Of a stretch of 64,000 nt of DNA, positions 1-10,804 are shown piece by piece; the first letter of the stretch is position 1; every line of letters begins with the position of its first letter. Location: assembly GCA_936432065.2 (NCBI GenBank), contig OW386292.2, positions 130,383,639-130,447,638 of the forward strand, given 5' to 3'. Position numbers and translations under genes: made by a program. This DNA is from Rutpela maculata. Its lineage: Eukaryota > Arthropoda > Insecta > Coleoptera > Cerambycidae. The notes under the pieces are model-generated. The model searched no databases. It was not told the origin of the DNA and saw only the letters and a program-made list of their open reading frames with translations.

Positions 1-1354
1 TGAAAAGCGTCTTCCGTTGCTGGGAGGGAGCTTAAATTACTTTTATTAAATTATGTTACCTTTTAATAATTTTCAAACGTATACGTATAATACATTTGTA
101 AAGTTGACGTGTATGTACATTGAAAATATTTGAAAAATACTGATGTAGGGGATGTAAGATGTGTAATGGAATACATTAAGACAGATTTTGGAATTTTTCT
201 GTTTGTCTGCTTGTCTGTTTGAACGCGCATCACGCAGAAACTACTGAACCAATCAGGTTCATCTAAGATTGGAGTAACATTTAGTTCTTATTTCATCGAA
301 ATCGGCCTAGACTAAGTTTTATGAAAATCGGTCTAGTAGAACAGGAGATACAGCTTGATCTCTACAATAAGTGTATTTGCACGACATAAACTTTTAAGAT
401 TAAACTTCTGTAATATTCCAGAAAATTCGAGAGTACTCTGGAATATTCCAGAATGGTGATTCTAACTCAAACAATCAAACACAAATAGTTTTTATAATGT
501 TAAAATGTTAAGACAAATAACTTCACACTATATACATAAGTACATACGCCTAGTAAACATAAACATACCAGCTAATTTCACTGTAAACTGTTTTCATGCG
601 CTTTATGAATTTTAGGAGAGCTGTCGCCTTTATTACATGCGCCGCATCATGCACCCATTTTAAAAATTCACAACTCGAATACTATATGCAATATCAACTT
701 AGTTCTTGTCTTAAAAACATTTTCAATATATTGGGTATGTTTGTTAGCATAGTTTATACACAAAAAATTTAAAATTGAAGTACTTGCTCGTATGTTGAAA
801 TTCTTACTACAATATTTTATAGTTACAGATTTCATATTTTTTTCCCAAAAAACTAAACATATTTAAACAGTGCCATCGAGCCTCATCCAAGCGCTTATGT
901 CTTTAGTGTATACTATAAAAAAATTAGATGGATAGCACTCATAGTTTCTTTTACAGGACGTGTTATGTATTAAAAAACATTTTTTTAAGAATTATCATTT
1001 CGTCTCTTTTCTTATCATTTAAGAAGTTATGCAAGAGCTGATAAGAATCCGACAAGTCATTTCTGGTGTCCTGTATAACCCTTTTTGCAAATCTGAAGTT
1101 GAAAAATGTATGTCATGTCGGAACAGGTTACTTGGAATTTAGAGCGATTTCGTACTGTTGGGCCCCAGACTAGTATAAGAATAGTCTTGTCGGTAAAAAC
1201 ACGATTGCTTTTTGGTTAAAAGAATCTGCATCCAAAACAGGAATTGATGTTAAGAAAATCAAAATTACGTTTAAAAAAATTTAATCTACTTATTTATGTT
1301 ACTTTGTTATTACATTATAAAAAACTTTAGTTATTAATTTATGTTCATTTACTT
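1..1354. other. Stretch without recognised gene; dispersed-repeat-like text
   Basis: No reading frame with a recognisable domain is seen. Bases about 196-360 (starting near CTGTTTGTCTGCTTGTCTG) carry phrasing that recurs in non-coding tails of insect transposons, so this is probably repeat-derived. A short open stretch near 1170-1285 has a faint recombinase-like look but no catalytic residues and is not called. Confidence 0.3.
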
Positions 1355-2927
1355 CCCAATGGGCACACGTACGTTTAATAAACGTTAAAAAGGATTGAAA
1401 ACCACACGTTGTTCTAGGGGTTTTAACAACGGTTGATTCAACGAAAAAATGTCGCGCGGAAAAACGAACTTATTAACCAAATATAAACGTCTTTTAAACA
1501 TCATAGATAACGATTGAATAACATTAAAAAAACGCGATAAATATTCGTTAATATTCAACGTTTATGAAACGAAAGTAAATGTAGAATATAAACGTTTTAT
1601 TAAAGGTTTTAATACCGTTAAATATTCACTAATTATGTACGTTAATTAAATGAAATTAAACAGGCTCTAGGTCTCCATTTTCCAATATACATATATATAT
1701 ATGATATGTTACAGGATGAACCGCCATGTAGACAAATGGACAATTAATAGGTTAAACACCTGCTGGGTGTTATCATAAAACCAGTGGGTGCTTAACCTAA
1801 CAAACAGATAGCATAAAACTCTTTTATGCTATCTCGGCCAAGCCACAGAACAATGATCTTTAACCTGATCGTTATAAGATCCATCCAAATAAATCGATGC
1901 TCCCTGAAAGAATTTGAACATTGTAATCTATGTTATCATGTTATATTCAGGGGGCGGCTCAAGGTAAATTTTCCACTCAGGCGGGAGCACTTTTTGGCGC
2001 TCTTTCCTGAGGTCATCACGGACGTACTTCATACTAAAATACAAGGATATCCCTTCGGACTCCACGATCACTACTTTTTATCGCCTCATTGGTGCAAATA
2101 GAAATCCAAAAAAAATTTCACCTCTAAATTTAGATTTAGAACGTCAGTGCATTTTAATAAGTTGAAAGCATCAGTTATTTTAATATCGTATAAATTTTTT
2201 TTTCTTTCAAATAAAACATATTTCAATTGCTCTGTTTGATTAATGCAATAAAAAAACTGTTTAATTTTCTCGTTTCACAACCGCGGGTTGTTACAATTTG
2301 TCATATTATGAACATGTATTATACGTTAATATATCAGTAAAAGAAACGTAATTAAAACGTTTTATTTCAGTATTCCCTTCCACTACAGGTTGGGAATGTG
2401 TCTAGGAGTAACGTATTTTATAGGTTTTATTTAAATATAAAATTTTACAGCCTAATTTTATACGTTGAAATAGATTCGTAGAAAAATGTTTAAATAACGT
2501 AATCTTCTACCATCTATTTCACCAGTGGATTTAAAATTCTCTTGCATTTAGTAAGTTGGAAACAACAGTTATTTTAACGTTTTTTTTTTTCTTTAAATAA
2601 AACGTTTGAATCGCCATATTAAATATACCTAATAAAAAACATTAAACTTTTTCGTTTCATAAACGTTGTCTTTAGCGAGTCGTTAAAACTCCTTACATTA
2701 TAAATGTGTTTTATATGTTATTACATATTTGTGAAAAAAACGTGCTTACTAAAACGTTTTATTCCAGTATTTTCTTCCACTAATGGTTAAAAATGCGTGT
2801 AGAAGTAACGTATTTTAAACGTTGAAATTTTCAATCAAATGAAACGTTGAAAATTTCAACGTAAAAGGTATAATCAATGACTACAATGTTTTAAAAACGT
2901 TTATTAAACGTACTTGTGTCCATTGGG
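1355..2927. mobile_element. 1.57 kb element with terminal inverted repeats (CCCAATGGGCACACGTACGT)
   Basis: The left end CCCAATGGGCACACGTACGT and the reverse complement of the right end (CCCAATGGACACAAGTACGT) match over about 30 bases with few differences. Internal sequence is AT-rich with many scattered AAACGTT motifs. The flanks rejoin to text like TTTACTTTCCCCGC, and a very similar uninterrupted text is present at about 3012-3030 beside the element, which acts as an empty-site paralogue. A 91-codon open frame at 1826-2101 has no domain I recognise. Superfamily not assigned; probably a non-autonomous DNA transposon. Confidence 0.65.
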
Positions 2928-3054
2928 TTTCCCCGCGTTCTAGTAAAATAAGTTATAAATAATTGTCTAAAATAAATATATTATACTAAAAACTTCTGTT
3001 ATTAATTTTTGTTTATTTACTTTCCCCGCATTCTAGTAAAAATAAGGTGTAAAT

Positions 3055-3282
3055 ATGTATTTGAAGTTTCGAACGTTCACTTGAACGAATTCCATATGAA
3101 AATTTCCAGTTAATCGAATTAGCTGTGCCATTTTTTGGGTAATATTTGCTGGTAAAGATAGTATCGTTGTCAGCAAATATTACCAGAAAAATGGTACGTC
3201 CAAGTCGATTTGAAGTTTTTATTAATTTTTCCTTTTCATATGATATTCGTTCAAGTGAACGTTCGAAACTTCAGGTACATAT
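3055..3282. mobile_element. Hairpin MITE with 8-bp target duplication
   Basis: Long inverted arms (TTTCGAACGTTCACTTGAAC near 3068 and its complement near 3262) plus a second inner pair (GTAATATTTGCTGGTAAAG-like) make an almost complete hairpin. GTGTAAAT occurs immediately outside both ends (3047-3054 and 3283-3290), consistent with an 8-bp target-site duplication of hAT type. It interrupts the second unit of an approximately 88-bp repeated flank text (2928-3016 onward). Confidence 0.7.
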
Positions 3283-3839
3283 GTGTAAATAATTGCCTAA
3301 AATAAATATATTACACCTATATTACATAATTTTTTCTTACTACAGAAAAGGGAAAAGTACATATAAATATATTATGAAAAATGGTGTATGGTTTTGATTG
3401 CAATTCTTTTGGTTTTTATTTTTTTATGTGGTTTCCTCATGTCTTAGTAAAATGAAATATTTAATAGTAGATAAAATATGGTAAAAAATATATTGATTGT
3501 TTATATTTTTCATACTCTAGGATTCAGGGGAACGCTAGTATAAGGTAAGTGATAATGAGAGTGAAGGAAAATTAAAACAAGTTTAGTATACTTATTTGTT
3601 ATATTCCCTAAGCTCTAGTCGCATAAAAATAATATAGCAAATTAATATTAGTCATAATAATTTATTTCGTATACAATCTTTATACTATAGTAAAGGGAAA
3701 CCGAGATGAAATGATATTTTTGCTGTGATTTAAAGTGGTGACAAATAATATTGCCTAAAAAATCGCTAATAATTAGCCATGGAATCATAAGTCAATATGA
3801 AAGATGTGTTGTAGTTTCTAACGACAGCAAGCAAGCAAC

Positions 3840-3965
3840 ATGACAGTCAACCAAAAAATTGTTAATAAAATGAACAGCAAACCATACAGACTCTGTTCTT
3901 TTTGCAAAGAATCTGAGCACATCAAAGCCTATCAGAAAAATGTAAAGTATTTGACATATATCTAG
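3840..3965 (+). CDS. Possible small exon with Cys-x2-Cys motif, unrecognised
   Basis: A short open frame begins at an ATG and reads into LCSFCKESEHI before a stop at 3963-3965. It lies 45 bases upstream of a better-looking 3' exon candidate with a splice acceptor at 4009-4010. The Cys pair suggests a zinc-binding turn but nothing more can be said. It could equally be chance or the tail of a decayed transposon gene. Confidence 0.2.
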   Translation: MTVNQKIVNKMNSKPYRLCSFCKESEHIKAYQKNVKYLTYI

Positions 3966-4010
3966 TGGAAGAATCGGGATTAAATCATTGAGCAAGAAAA
4001 TCTATTTCAG

Positions 4011-4214
4011 GAGATTACTATCATTCCTCGTGAAGTTGTGCCTTGTTTTGACCTCAAATCTAGCGTCCAAAAGAATAAATTGGTGTCACAGTATTATTTG
4101 TATTTTATGAAACACAGACATACTTATAGTGAAAAAACCAACGGCTCTGTGCTTTATTCGCCACTGAGGAAAGAAGATGTAAAAGTGGAACTTTTAAAGC
4201 ATTTGGAATTATAG
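4011..4214 (+). CDS. Candidate 3'-terminal coding exon, 67 codons, unrecognised
   Basis: The segment follows a good splice acceptor (TCTATTTCAG ending at 4010), is open in frame for 67 codons starting EITIIPREVVPCFDLKSS and ending LLKHLEL, and stops at 4212-4214. A polyadenylation-type AATAAA sits at 4269-4274, about 55 bases after the stop. The composition (many Lys and Glu, few Asn/Phe runs) is more protein-like than its surroundings. I do not recognise the family. The upstream partner exon is not established; the small Cys-x2-Cys frame at 3840-3965 ends in a stop and is not a clean partner. It may be a host gene end or an old transposon gene. Confidence 0.35.
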   Translation, partial: EITIIPREVVPCFDLKSSVQKNKLVSQYYLYFMKHRHTYSEKTNGSVLYSPLRKEDVKVELLKHLEL

Positions 4215-4511
4215 TTAATCATGTTGTAAAGACACATAGTAAGTCAGAATTGCACTAATTTAATGTAAAATAAATATAAAAATATTTTTCATCATATAAA
4301 CACTATATTGTCTAATCATTGCTGAGAAATTTCCCCTATAGGCAGGTGGTCATGAGTAAGTAAGATTTCCAAAAATTTAATGGTTATAGCAACAATGACA
4401 AAATAAACGTGTCCGATTGGCTAATAATGATTGGTATAAAATTTTCTTTTTATTTCTAAATATAAATTAATTTGGGTTTAGCATGAATCCACATTAAAAT
4501 AATGTGTTTAT

Positions 4512-4965
4512 TACGAAAGCGTAGAATGGACATAGTTGAAAATATTTTATAATTGTCACTTTAAACTTACAATTATGTATAATTGCAACTTTAAACTTAC
4601 AATGATACATAATTGTCACTTCAAACTACAATTATGTATAATTGCAAGTTTAAAGTTGCAATTATTATAAATAATTGTAAGTTTGAACTTGCAATAATAC
4701 ATAATTGTCACTTTAAACTGACAATTATAAAAAATATTTTCTGCGAAAATTGTTTTATAATTGTCACTTTAAGCTTACAATTATATATAATTGCAAGTTT
4801 AATCTTACAATTATGTATAATTGTCAGTTTGAACTTGCCTAATTATACATAATTTAAAGTGACAATTATGAATAATTGTAAGTTTAAAATTACAATTATG
4901 TATAATTGTAAGTTTAAACTGACAATTATAAAATATTTTATACATGTCCTTTCTACGCTTTCGTA
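4512..4965. mobile_element. Foldback element made of short palindromic repeats
   Basis: Ends TACGAAAGCGTAGAATGGAC (left) and GTCCTTTCTACGCTTTCGTA (right) are inverted repeats, themselves partly palindromic. GTTTAT is duplicated outside both ends (4506-4511, 4966-4971). The interior is a run of roughly 28-30 base units that are each near-palindromes, of the form ATAATTGTAAGTTTAAACTT, with variants in which TAAG is replaced by CAAG or GTCA. The whole 454 bp could fold into one large or many small hairpins. An open frame at 4613-4852 is a by-product of the repeat. Confidence 0.7.
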
Positions 4966-5013
4966 GTTTATAAATATCGAATTCCACCAAATTTATTCAC
5001 ACACATAAACTTC

Positions 5014-5317
5014 TAGAGATGAGTTGCTATTTAACAACCTGTTATTTTATAACTGTTATTTGTAAATAGTATTAACAGACTGTTATTTCCGTTCAAAAAT
5101 AACAGGTGAGAAAATAACAGATAAGCAGCAGCGACAGCAGCATGATGTATAATATAACGTCTCTAAAATAACATTTGCAAACTGCGCGCTGCGGTATGCG
5201 CATTCTAGCACTTCTCATCGATCTGTTATTTTTAAACTGTTATTTTAAACTGTTATTTCAAAATAGCAGTAGCAGTTGAAACAGTTATTAAAAAATAACT
5301 GCTTTTACCCATCACTA
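5014..5317. mobile_element. hAT-type MITE (TAGAGATGAG ... CCCATCACTA)
   Basis: TIR start TAGAGATGAG and end ACCCATCACTA pair with each other, and TAAACTTC flanks both sides (5006-5013, 5318-5325): an exact 8-bp target duplication. The interior holds inverted copies of AACAGTTAT/TGTTATTT motifs and a central GCGCGCTGCGGTATGCGCAT. A second copy in the opposite orientation lies at 30259-30534. It sits just downstream (minus strand) of the ZAD exon, inside its presumed first intron. Confidence 0.85.
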
Positions 5318-5346
5318 TAAACTTCCCCCTTGTAACTGACACTTAC

Positions 5347-5454
5347 CATTTGTGCTAGAACGACATCCAAGACGTCTTTCAGATCTCCTTCTATAGCTTC
5401 AAAATTATCACACATCTTCAAACAAAGTCCACATATTCTTTCTTGGTTACCCAT
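5347..5454 (-). CDS. First coding exon of a probable ZAD zinc-finger gene
   Basis: On the minus strand an ATG at 5454 opens exactly 36 codons (MGNQERICGLCLKMCDNFEA and onward) and ends at a canonical donor (GTAAGT, complement of 5341-5346), giving a phase-0 exon. The ICGLCLK pair of cysteines followed by a hydrophobic helix is the pattern of the N-terminal half of the insect ZAD domain, a C4 dimerisation module found at the start of many arthropod C2H2 transcription factors. The second Cys pair and the fingers would be in later exons to the left; I do not see them in this window, so the gene may be long, run off the window, or be broken. A hAT-type MITE occupies the first intron. The call rests on one short exon. 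Confidence 0.5.
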
Positions 5455-6288
5455 TTTTCACATACAACAAATATGTAACAAGAGAACAAGTATTGCAATC
5501 TCCAAACTGCCGCGCTTACTGCTTACGATATGTACAATGCAACCTGATTTATAAAACACAGCGTTACCATTGGTTACTGGCATCAAAACAAAACATAAAA
5601 AGTATTCAAGTATTGATTTGTGAAATGTGTTCAGCGTTGCCACATTTCTTCGTGCGAATTTACTAATTTCTTTGTTTGAATCTACAAAAAATCTACTAAA
5701 GCAATTTTTAAGAAGTTGTTATTGAATTTTTTTATCTAATTATATAGTCTAATTAATTTTAAATAGATAACAAAAATATAAAAAATTAAGGTAAAACGGA
5801 AAATGACACAGGAAGGGAAAAGTACACTTCAGGAATCCAGGATAGTCATAAAATTGATTTATTCATGTCAAAAGTTAAACTATATTACAAAACATAATTA
5901 TTGCCTATGTATGTATCTTAAAACTAGCACAGAAAAAACAGAACCGAAAAACAATCATTAACATTTTTAATAAAATACATGTTAATGCTAAGCAAAACTC
6001 TTAACTATAATAATATACCGGCCAAAATATATCAGAAACCTACCAGCTAATTTTACCGACCAAACTTTATACAACTCCTTAAAATTCTCCTAAAAAAAGT
6101 AGGAATCTACCAAATGTGGCAACGCTGGATGTGTCAGCATTAGCTATTTTCTTTCGTGCTCAACAAAGTGAACAGAATCAGTAAACAACCAATAAAGATC
6201 AAGGATTTCAAAAATACCTGGATTTGATTGGACCGGATTCTCTGCGACCAGCGACAGATGTCCATGGACAGATGGCAGGGCAGATGGC

Positions 6289-7446
6289 CAGTGTTGCCAA
6301 TTGCCGGAGAATTCTCCGCTTTTCGGAGAATTTGACTGCCTGCGGAGAATCTGGAGGAGAATGCCTTTTTGACGGAGAATTGGCGGAGAATATAGGGATT
6401 TAGTACACCCTGATATAGGGTGACAGAATTTATAATTATTTCCTTATTAAACCAAATAACAAAATAATCTACCTCTCTGTTTTCTTCCAGTTTAGGAGTT
6501 TATGTAAATGATAACAGATGGCGATATGTGTGCATTCAGTTTAATTAAGGGTCAACAGAGGCCGGTTGTCGACCAATGATCTCAAGTAGTGAGCTCGATA
6601 CTATATTGGAGTGAGGACCGATAGCATGAATACTATAGACAAGGATAACGCACGCCGTACTTTCAACATGTCCGTGAAACTGGAAGAAAGAAGAGAACGT
6701 TATAGATGGTGGCAGTGCTCACGAGCACACTGGAACGCGAGCTGCTCATTGGCTAATGACATTTAGGACACTGGAACGCGAGCTGCTCATTAACTATAAT
6801 GACATTTTTCCTAGTCTTACTAGCACCACCTGAATTCTTCACGTTTTCATCGGAATTCCCGTAAACGTCCGTAATCCTTGTCTTTATTATTCATGGCTGA
6901 TATGCTGGAGCTGGAAGAAACTTTAGAGAGAGAGAAAGCCATATTTGAAGGCAAGGAGGTTTGATGTGGAGCTGGAAGAAACTTTAGAGAGAGAGAAAGC
7001 CATATTTGAAGGCAAGGAGGTTTGATGTTTGAAGGTTACCTGTCTCAGTTTCCTGAATAATTATATTACAAGTGAGAGGGAGCCAGAGTACCTCCAAATT
7101 TAGCTTGTCTCTAAAGTTTCTTTGAAAGGGAACAATAGGTTCCTAATTGTTCATACTCATTCCAGTATGTATATAGAGTTCACTAATTTCAAGCGTGCTC
7201 CAAACCTGGTTGTGGTGATTCATCACAACCAGGTTTTATTAATTCATTACTGATGAATTAAAATATCAATTTGTGCAAATTAGTAATGGACTAATGGATT
7301 ACATATTAAGAAGCAAATAAAGATCAATATATTTTTTGTTGCATAGAAAATTTTGATATTTTATTTTTGGCGGAGAATTTCTTCGATTTGCGGAGAATTT
7401 TAAGGCAGTAGGCGGAGAATTTCAGAAAGCTCTGTTGGCAACACTG
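6289..7446. mobile_element. Non-autonomous hAT element (CAGTGTTGCCAA termini)
   Basis: The termini CAGTGTTGCCAA and TTGGCAACACTG are inverted repeats of the common hAT type, and CAGATGGC is duplicated exactly on both sides (6281-6288, 7447-7454). Subterminal regions carry repeated GGAGAAT motifs, six near the left end (about 6304-6395) and three near the right (about 7371-7420), the arrangement expected of transposase-binding sites. The interior has two local duplications: a 61-bp unit repeated twice at 6906-7027 (TGGAGCTGGAAGAAACTTTA), and a roughly 40-bp unit at 6727-6807 (ACACTGGAACGCGAGCTGCT). No transposase is encoded. Confidence 0.85.
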
Positions 7447-7454
7447 CAGATGGC

Positions 7455-8196
7455 GTCACGCACGGCATGATGCCGCCTAACGAACGGTAAGCGGAGAATA
7501 ATTCATGAATCAGACAATGTGATTAGTGGAGTCAAATTAGGATTTTAATATGAATTGTCTGATCAGGGCAGTTTTTCTGTTTTAAGGTGTTCAGGGGGTC
7601 AACTTAAGTTCACAACTCAGTTTTGCAGTTTCTGCGAGGTCGGCGTATTGTTTATTTAAACAATTTAATTTTTTAGACCCAGTTTTCCATCGGTTTTCTT
7701 TGAATATCTCAAAATATACAAGTCATATGGAAAACAATAAAAAGAAGGAAAACGTTCGTTTTGAATTGTACAATAAAAGTACATAACTATAATTCATTCC
7801 AATTATTATTATTTAAAAAAAATTGAATATTGCAAAATTATATATTTCTAAACAGATCACTTCTTTCAAAAATAATGAATAATATTCAATGGAATTTTGG
7901 AAAAATATAGCTCTTATAAAGTACAATCACTACTTAAAATTTCAAATCAAAATGATTAATAATAATAATAATAATACAAGCTAAAAACGTACTCTTCGCA
8001 AATTTACTGAGCTTTTTATAGGTATTTATTAAGTGTGTTATCTTTTCTATTTCTTCTTTGAAATATTTTACAGAAATGTAATCTGTTGCCCTCATATCAC
8101 TACTCTGCATCTCACTTGATTCACAGTCTTCACAGATGTACACTAATTTAGGATTTTTTAGACCATTACAACGCGTCTCAGTTTCCGAAAGATTGC
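7455..8196. other. AT-rich intergenic stretch; short AAT repeat
   Basis: Nothing gene-like is seen. A short (AAT)n microsatellite lies at about 7955-7975. Confidence 0.3.
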
Positions 8197-8204
8197 TACA
8201 TGCA

Positions 8205-8486
8205 TGATGGGCGATATATCACGAACTGTGATTTAATCACTGATATTAAGAAATCACAGGTAACGACTGTTAGTAAAGTTGGCAGAAAAGCGTGACGTGA
8301 TCACGACTTTCCTTCCGTGTTTCGTTCGCTTGCCGTGGTTCAACCAAGACCAATATAATATTAACAATTTCTCCCGTACGTCGTATTATGAAAGTCGTGA
8401 TCACATCACGTTTAAAATTCACTAATATAAGAAAATCACAGTAACGATTTACGTTGTGATTGAAAAATCACGATATCGCCCATCAT
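8205..8486. mobile_element. hAT-type MITE (TGATGGGCGATAT family), short copy
   Basis: TGATGGGCGATATATCACGA at the left pairs with TCACGATATCGCCCATCA at the right. Further inverted motifs (GTGATCACGACTTTCC and its complement) fill the arms. TACATGCA occurs on both flanks (8197-8204 and 8487-8494), consistent with an 8-bp duplication. The same two ends bound a 2.6 kb element at 26619-29258, and a worn partial copy lies near 29800-29930. Confidence 0.75.
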
Positions 8487-9230
8487 TACATGCATTACAC
8501 CATTTTCACAGAAGACTAAACAATTAGAATGGAATCTTTCAGGGAGGGGGAAGGTTCGCGCCTTTCTAAGCGCGCATCGAATCCCCATATGTTCCTGGAA
8601 TAGAATACAGCGATGCCACATTTGGTAGATTGAGAACAACAAATAATCTGGTACTCAATACAGAGTTACCAGATGTACAAAGAAATCTGATTTGTACAAT
8701 AATTTATTTAGTAGTGGACCGAAATAGTGTGACGTTTCACTCCCACTCTAACTATTCCATCCTATTTCTAACATCGACCTTATTACCACTGTACATAAGA
8801 CACTGGTCAAAATTGAATTTGAAATTTCAGAAAATCTGTGAATATTTAACTATTGAATTATCATACAAATGTTTTAACTGTAAAAGCTGCGCCTTCTTGT
8901 AATAAAATTGTAATTTTTAAAGTCCTCTTGAAATTTTTTCAGAAATTAATTTTTTATTGCGCACGCGTGTGTACGTATGTCGAACATATCTGCATCTTTT
9001 TATTTGTTTACCTGGGCTAGATCACAAACCACCCATACCTATAGACTTTCAACTTATATGGAAGCAAATGGAATCACTTTGTACGGTCACGTGATGTAAG
9101 TGTAGTTGCGCTTCCAACCCAGAGATGTCGCGCTCTAGAGTAATTTTATCAATAGTGTTGGTAGCAAAAAAAATAGTTGGCAGCGACGTGGTGTCACAAA
9201 CGTCAAAGTTATGGTCAAAGTTGTTTATTG

Positions 9231-9428
9231 TTTGGAAATGGGATATAAAATGTTGTGTTATTAATTGTGAGGACAGTATGATTCATAAGCATCGGTTCCC
9301 TCATCCATCTAAAGACCTCAATAGATTTTAAAAAGTGGTTAAGAGTAATCAACAATCCACCGTTTGTCATCGACATTTTGAAAGCCGATATTATTTATGC
9401 GGAAGGTGCTTTACAATGGTGATCTAAT
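9231..9428 (+). pseudogene. THAP-domain fragment, frameshifted
   Basis: One frame reads CCVINCEDSMIHKHRFPHPS then KDLNRF and a stop at 9329-9331. A neighbouring frame continues with KKWLRVINNPP, and the first frame resumes with TVCHRHFESRYY. Together these are the landmarks of a THAP zinc finger (C-x4-C, HRFP, the conserved Trp, then C-x2-H with HFES), a DNA-binding module of P-element transposases and many transposon-derived insect genes. The frame breaks make it non-functional. It lies about 1 kb upstream of a SWIM zinc-finger remnant on the same strand, and the two may be parts of one decayed gene. Confidence 0.55.
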
Positions 9429-9635
9429 AAAACACTTTTTACTTTGTTTTTTATCGCTAATGTATTGTAAGTAAACTTTACTGCAGTTTCAACATTAAGC
9501 GTTCCATTTTGAAACGAGGATCTCTTGTGAAATGTGAAATATTTGAAAATGACACGCTTAGTGTTGAAACTGCAGTAACGTTTAGTTACAATAAATTAGT
9601 GATAAAAAATAATGTAAAAAGTGATTTATTAGATC
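9421..9635. repeat. 215-bp hairpin
   Basis: GATCTAATAAAACACTTTTT at 9421 pairs with AAAAAGTGATTTATTAGATC ending at 9635. Inner arms with ACTGCAGTTTCAACATTAAG pair with CTTAGTGTTGAAACTGCAGT. It looks like a small MITE or foldback inserted at the end of the THAP fragment. Confidence 0.6.
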
Positions 9636-10256
9636 ATCATGATTAATTAATTATTTCAAAGAAGGGCTTCCACTATTCAGTTTTAATTAATATATGTTAT
9701 TCAAACCTCTTGAATCATTAATTTTATTACCCAAAATATTTTGTTTCTGCAGCATAATTTCAGTGTCTTTGAAACTGTGCTAGTCATATTTTGATATTTA
9801 ATTATCAAATGTGGCATAGTACTGCTTTTAAAAGCATTTAAATGAGATTTAAGATTATTTAAAACTTCCCGCCGGCCGCCAATATAGCTCCGCTTGCGCT
9901 TCCAACCACTAGAGGCGCTTCAGTTTTGATCCCATTTGAATGTACGGCAGTAGAACGTCTATAGGTGTGGGTTGTTTGTGGGCTAGATGAAATTTAAGGT
10001 TATGTATAGTGGATTATTTCTTTTATAATTTTCAAGGATTTTACAGTATTTAAAGCGTTTGCATTCCAAATTTGTACTGGAGTCAATAATAATATATTTC
10101 AACGGCATCGTAAGTACCTACGTTTGTGATTGCAATTATAACAAAGTAATTTTTAAATATGTATGTATCAATATACTTACCTATTTTTAGCATTGAAAAA
10201 TGGTTCAAAAACACGTATTGCATTTTTCTGCGATTGCTCAATTTTTTAAAGATAAA

Positions 10257-10575
10257 GGAAAACTCATGGTCAAGGCAGAAAGTTCTGTTGAAGCGAGCCA
10301 CGTGAAAGGAATGATTTATGATCCCGAAGTACCGATTGTTAAGGGACAAGTTCATGCTAGCAAGAGAGATAGAATCTGAAAAGTAGAGGTGTGTGCATTT
10401 TTTTAAAAACATTATCATATTTGACTTTTAACGTAATTAATTGTTTTCAGATATTTTTGAATAATGATAAAAATATAACAGATGCAGAATGTACTTGTCC
10501 AAGGGGATTACGGTTATGACATCATATATAGCTGCTCTGGCTCTCTTTGCACACTATAATATTTCTGTAAAGGTA
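10257..10575 (+). pseudogene. SWIM zinc-finger gene fragment with an intron, broken
   Basis: Two coding segments flank a 62-bp intron (10389-10450, GT...TTTTCAG). The first reads SHVKGMIYDPEVPIVKGQVH and ends in a stop shortly before the donor. The second reads NDKNITDAECTCPRGLRL, then a stop codon where a cysteine is expected, then HHI, and after a one-base shift AALALFAHYNIS. CxCPxG...(C)HH is the SWIM zinc-finger pattern (CxCxnHxH/C) found in transposon-linked insect proteins that often also carry THAP, SAP or YqaJ-like exonuclease domains. The stop codons and frame change mark it as a relic. The family assignment is by motif only. Confidence 0.5.
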
Positions 10576-10804
10576 CGAACATGCCGAAGATGCTACGCAG
10601 ATATAGAAGTTCAGGCCGCAGTTTCAGTCGATGCATCGAAGCTATCAATTTGTGCTAAGAGCAGTTCACTCTGCTAGCATCCACGGTATGTGCGGTCACA
10701 TTTAAATGTATAGGTTTGTTTTACACGTTGATGGCTTCGATACATCTTCTGAAACTGCGGCATGAACTTCTAGCTGGGTAGCATCTTTGGCATGTTCGTA
10801 CCCT
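10571..10804. repeat. 234-bp hairpin with about 78-bp arms
   Basis: AGGTACGAACATGCCGAAGA near 10571 pairs with TCTTTGGCATGTTCGTACCC near 10804; the arms also share text like GAAGTTCAGGCCGCAGTTTC. It abuts the 3' edge of the SWIM fragment and probably truncates it. Confidence 0.65.

Larger units (their letters stand above)
9023..9980. repeat. 24-bp inverted repeats bracketing the THAP fragment
   Basis: CACAAACCACCCATACCTAT-like text at 9023-9046 is inverted at 9957-9980 with two differences. A direct 12-base text (GCGCTTCCAACC) also occurs near 9109 and 9896. This suggests the interval is a transposon-like unit or a duplicated promoter region; no target duplication was found. Confidence 0.4.

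Noticed and set aside
1170..1290. Possible tyrosine-recombinase fragment (IAFWLKESASKTGID)
   Set aside because: Short, without catalytic residues, and no neighbouring matching segment.
4540..4950. Possible CRISPR array (regular short repeats)
   Set aside because: Units are adjacent near-palindromes without unique spacers, in an animal genome, inside an element with inverted ends.
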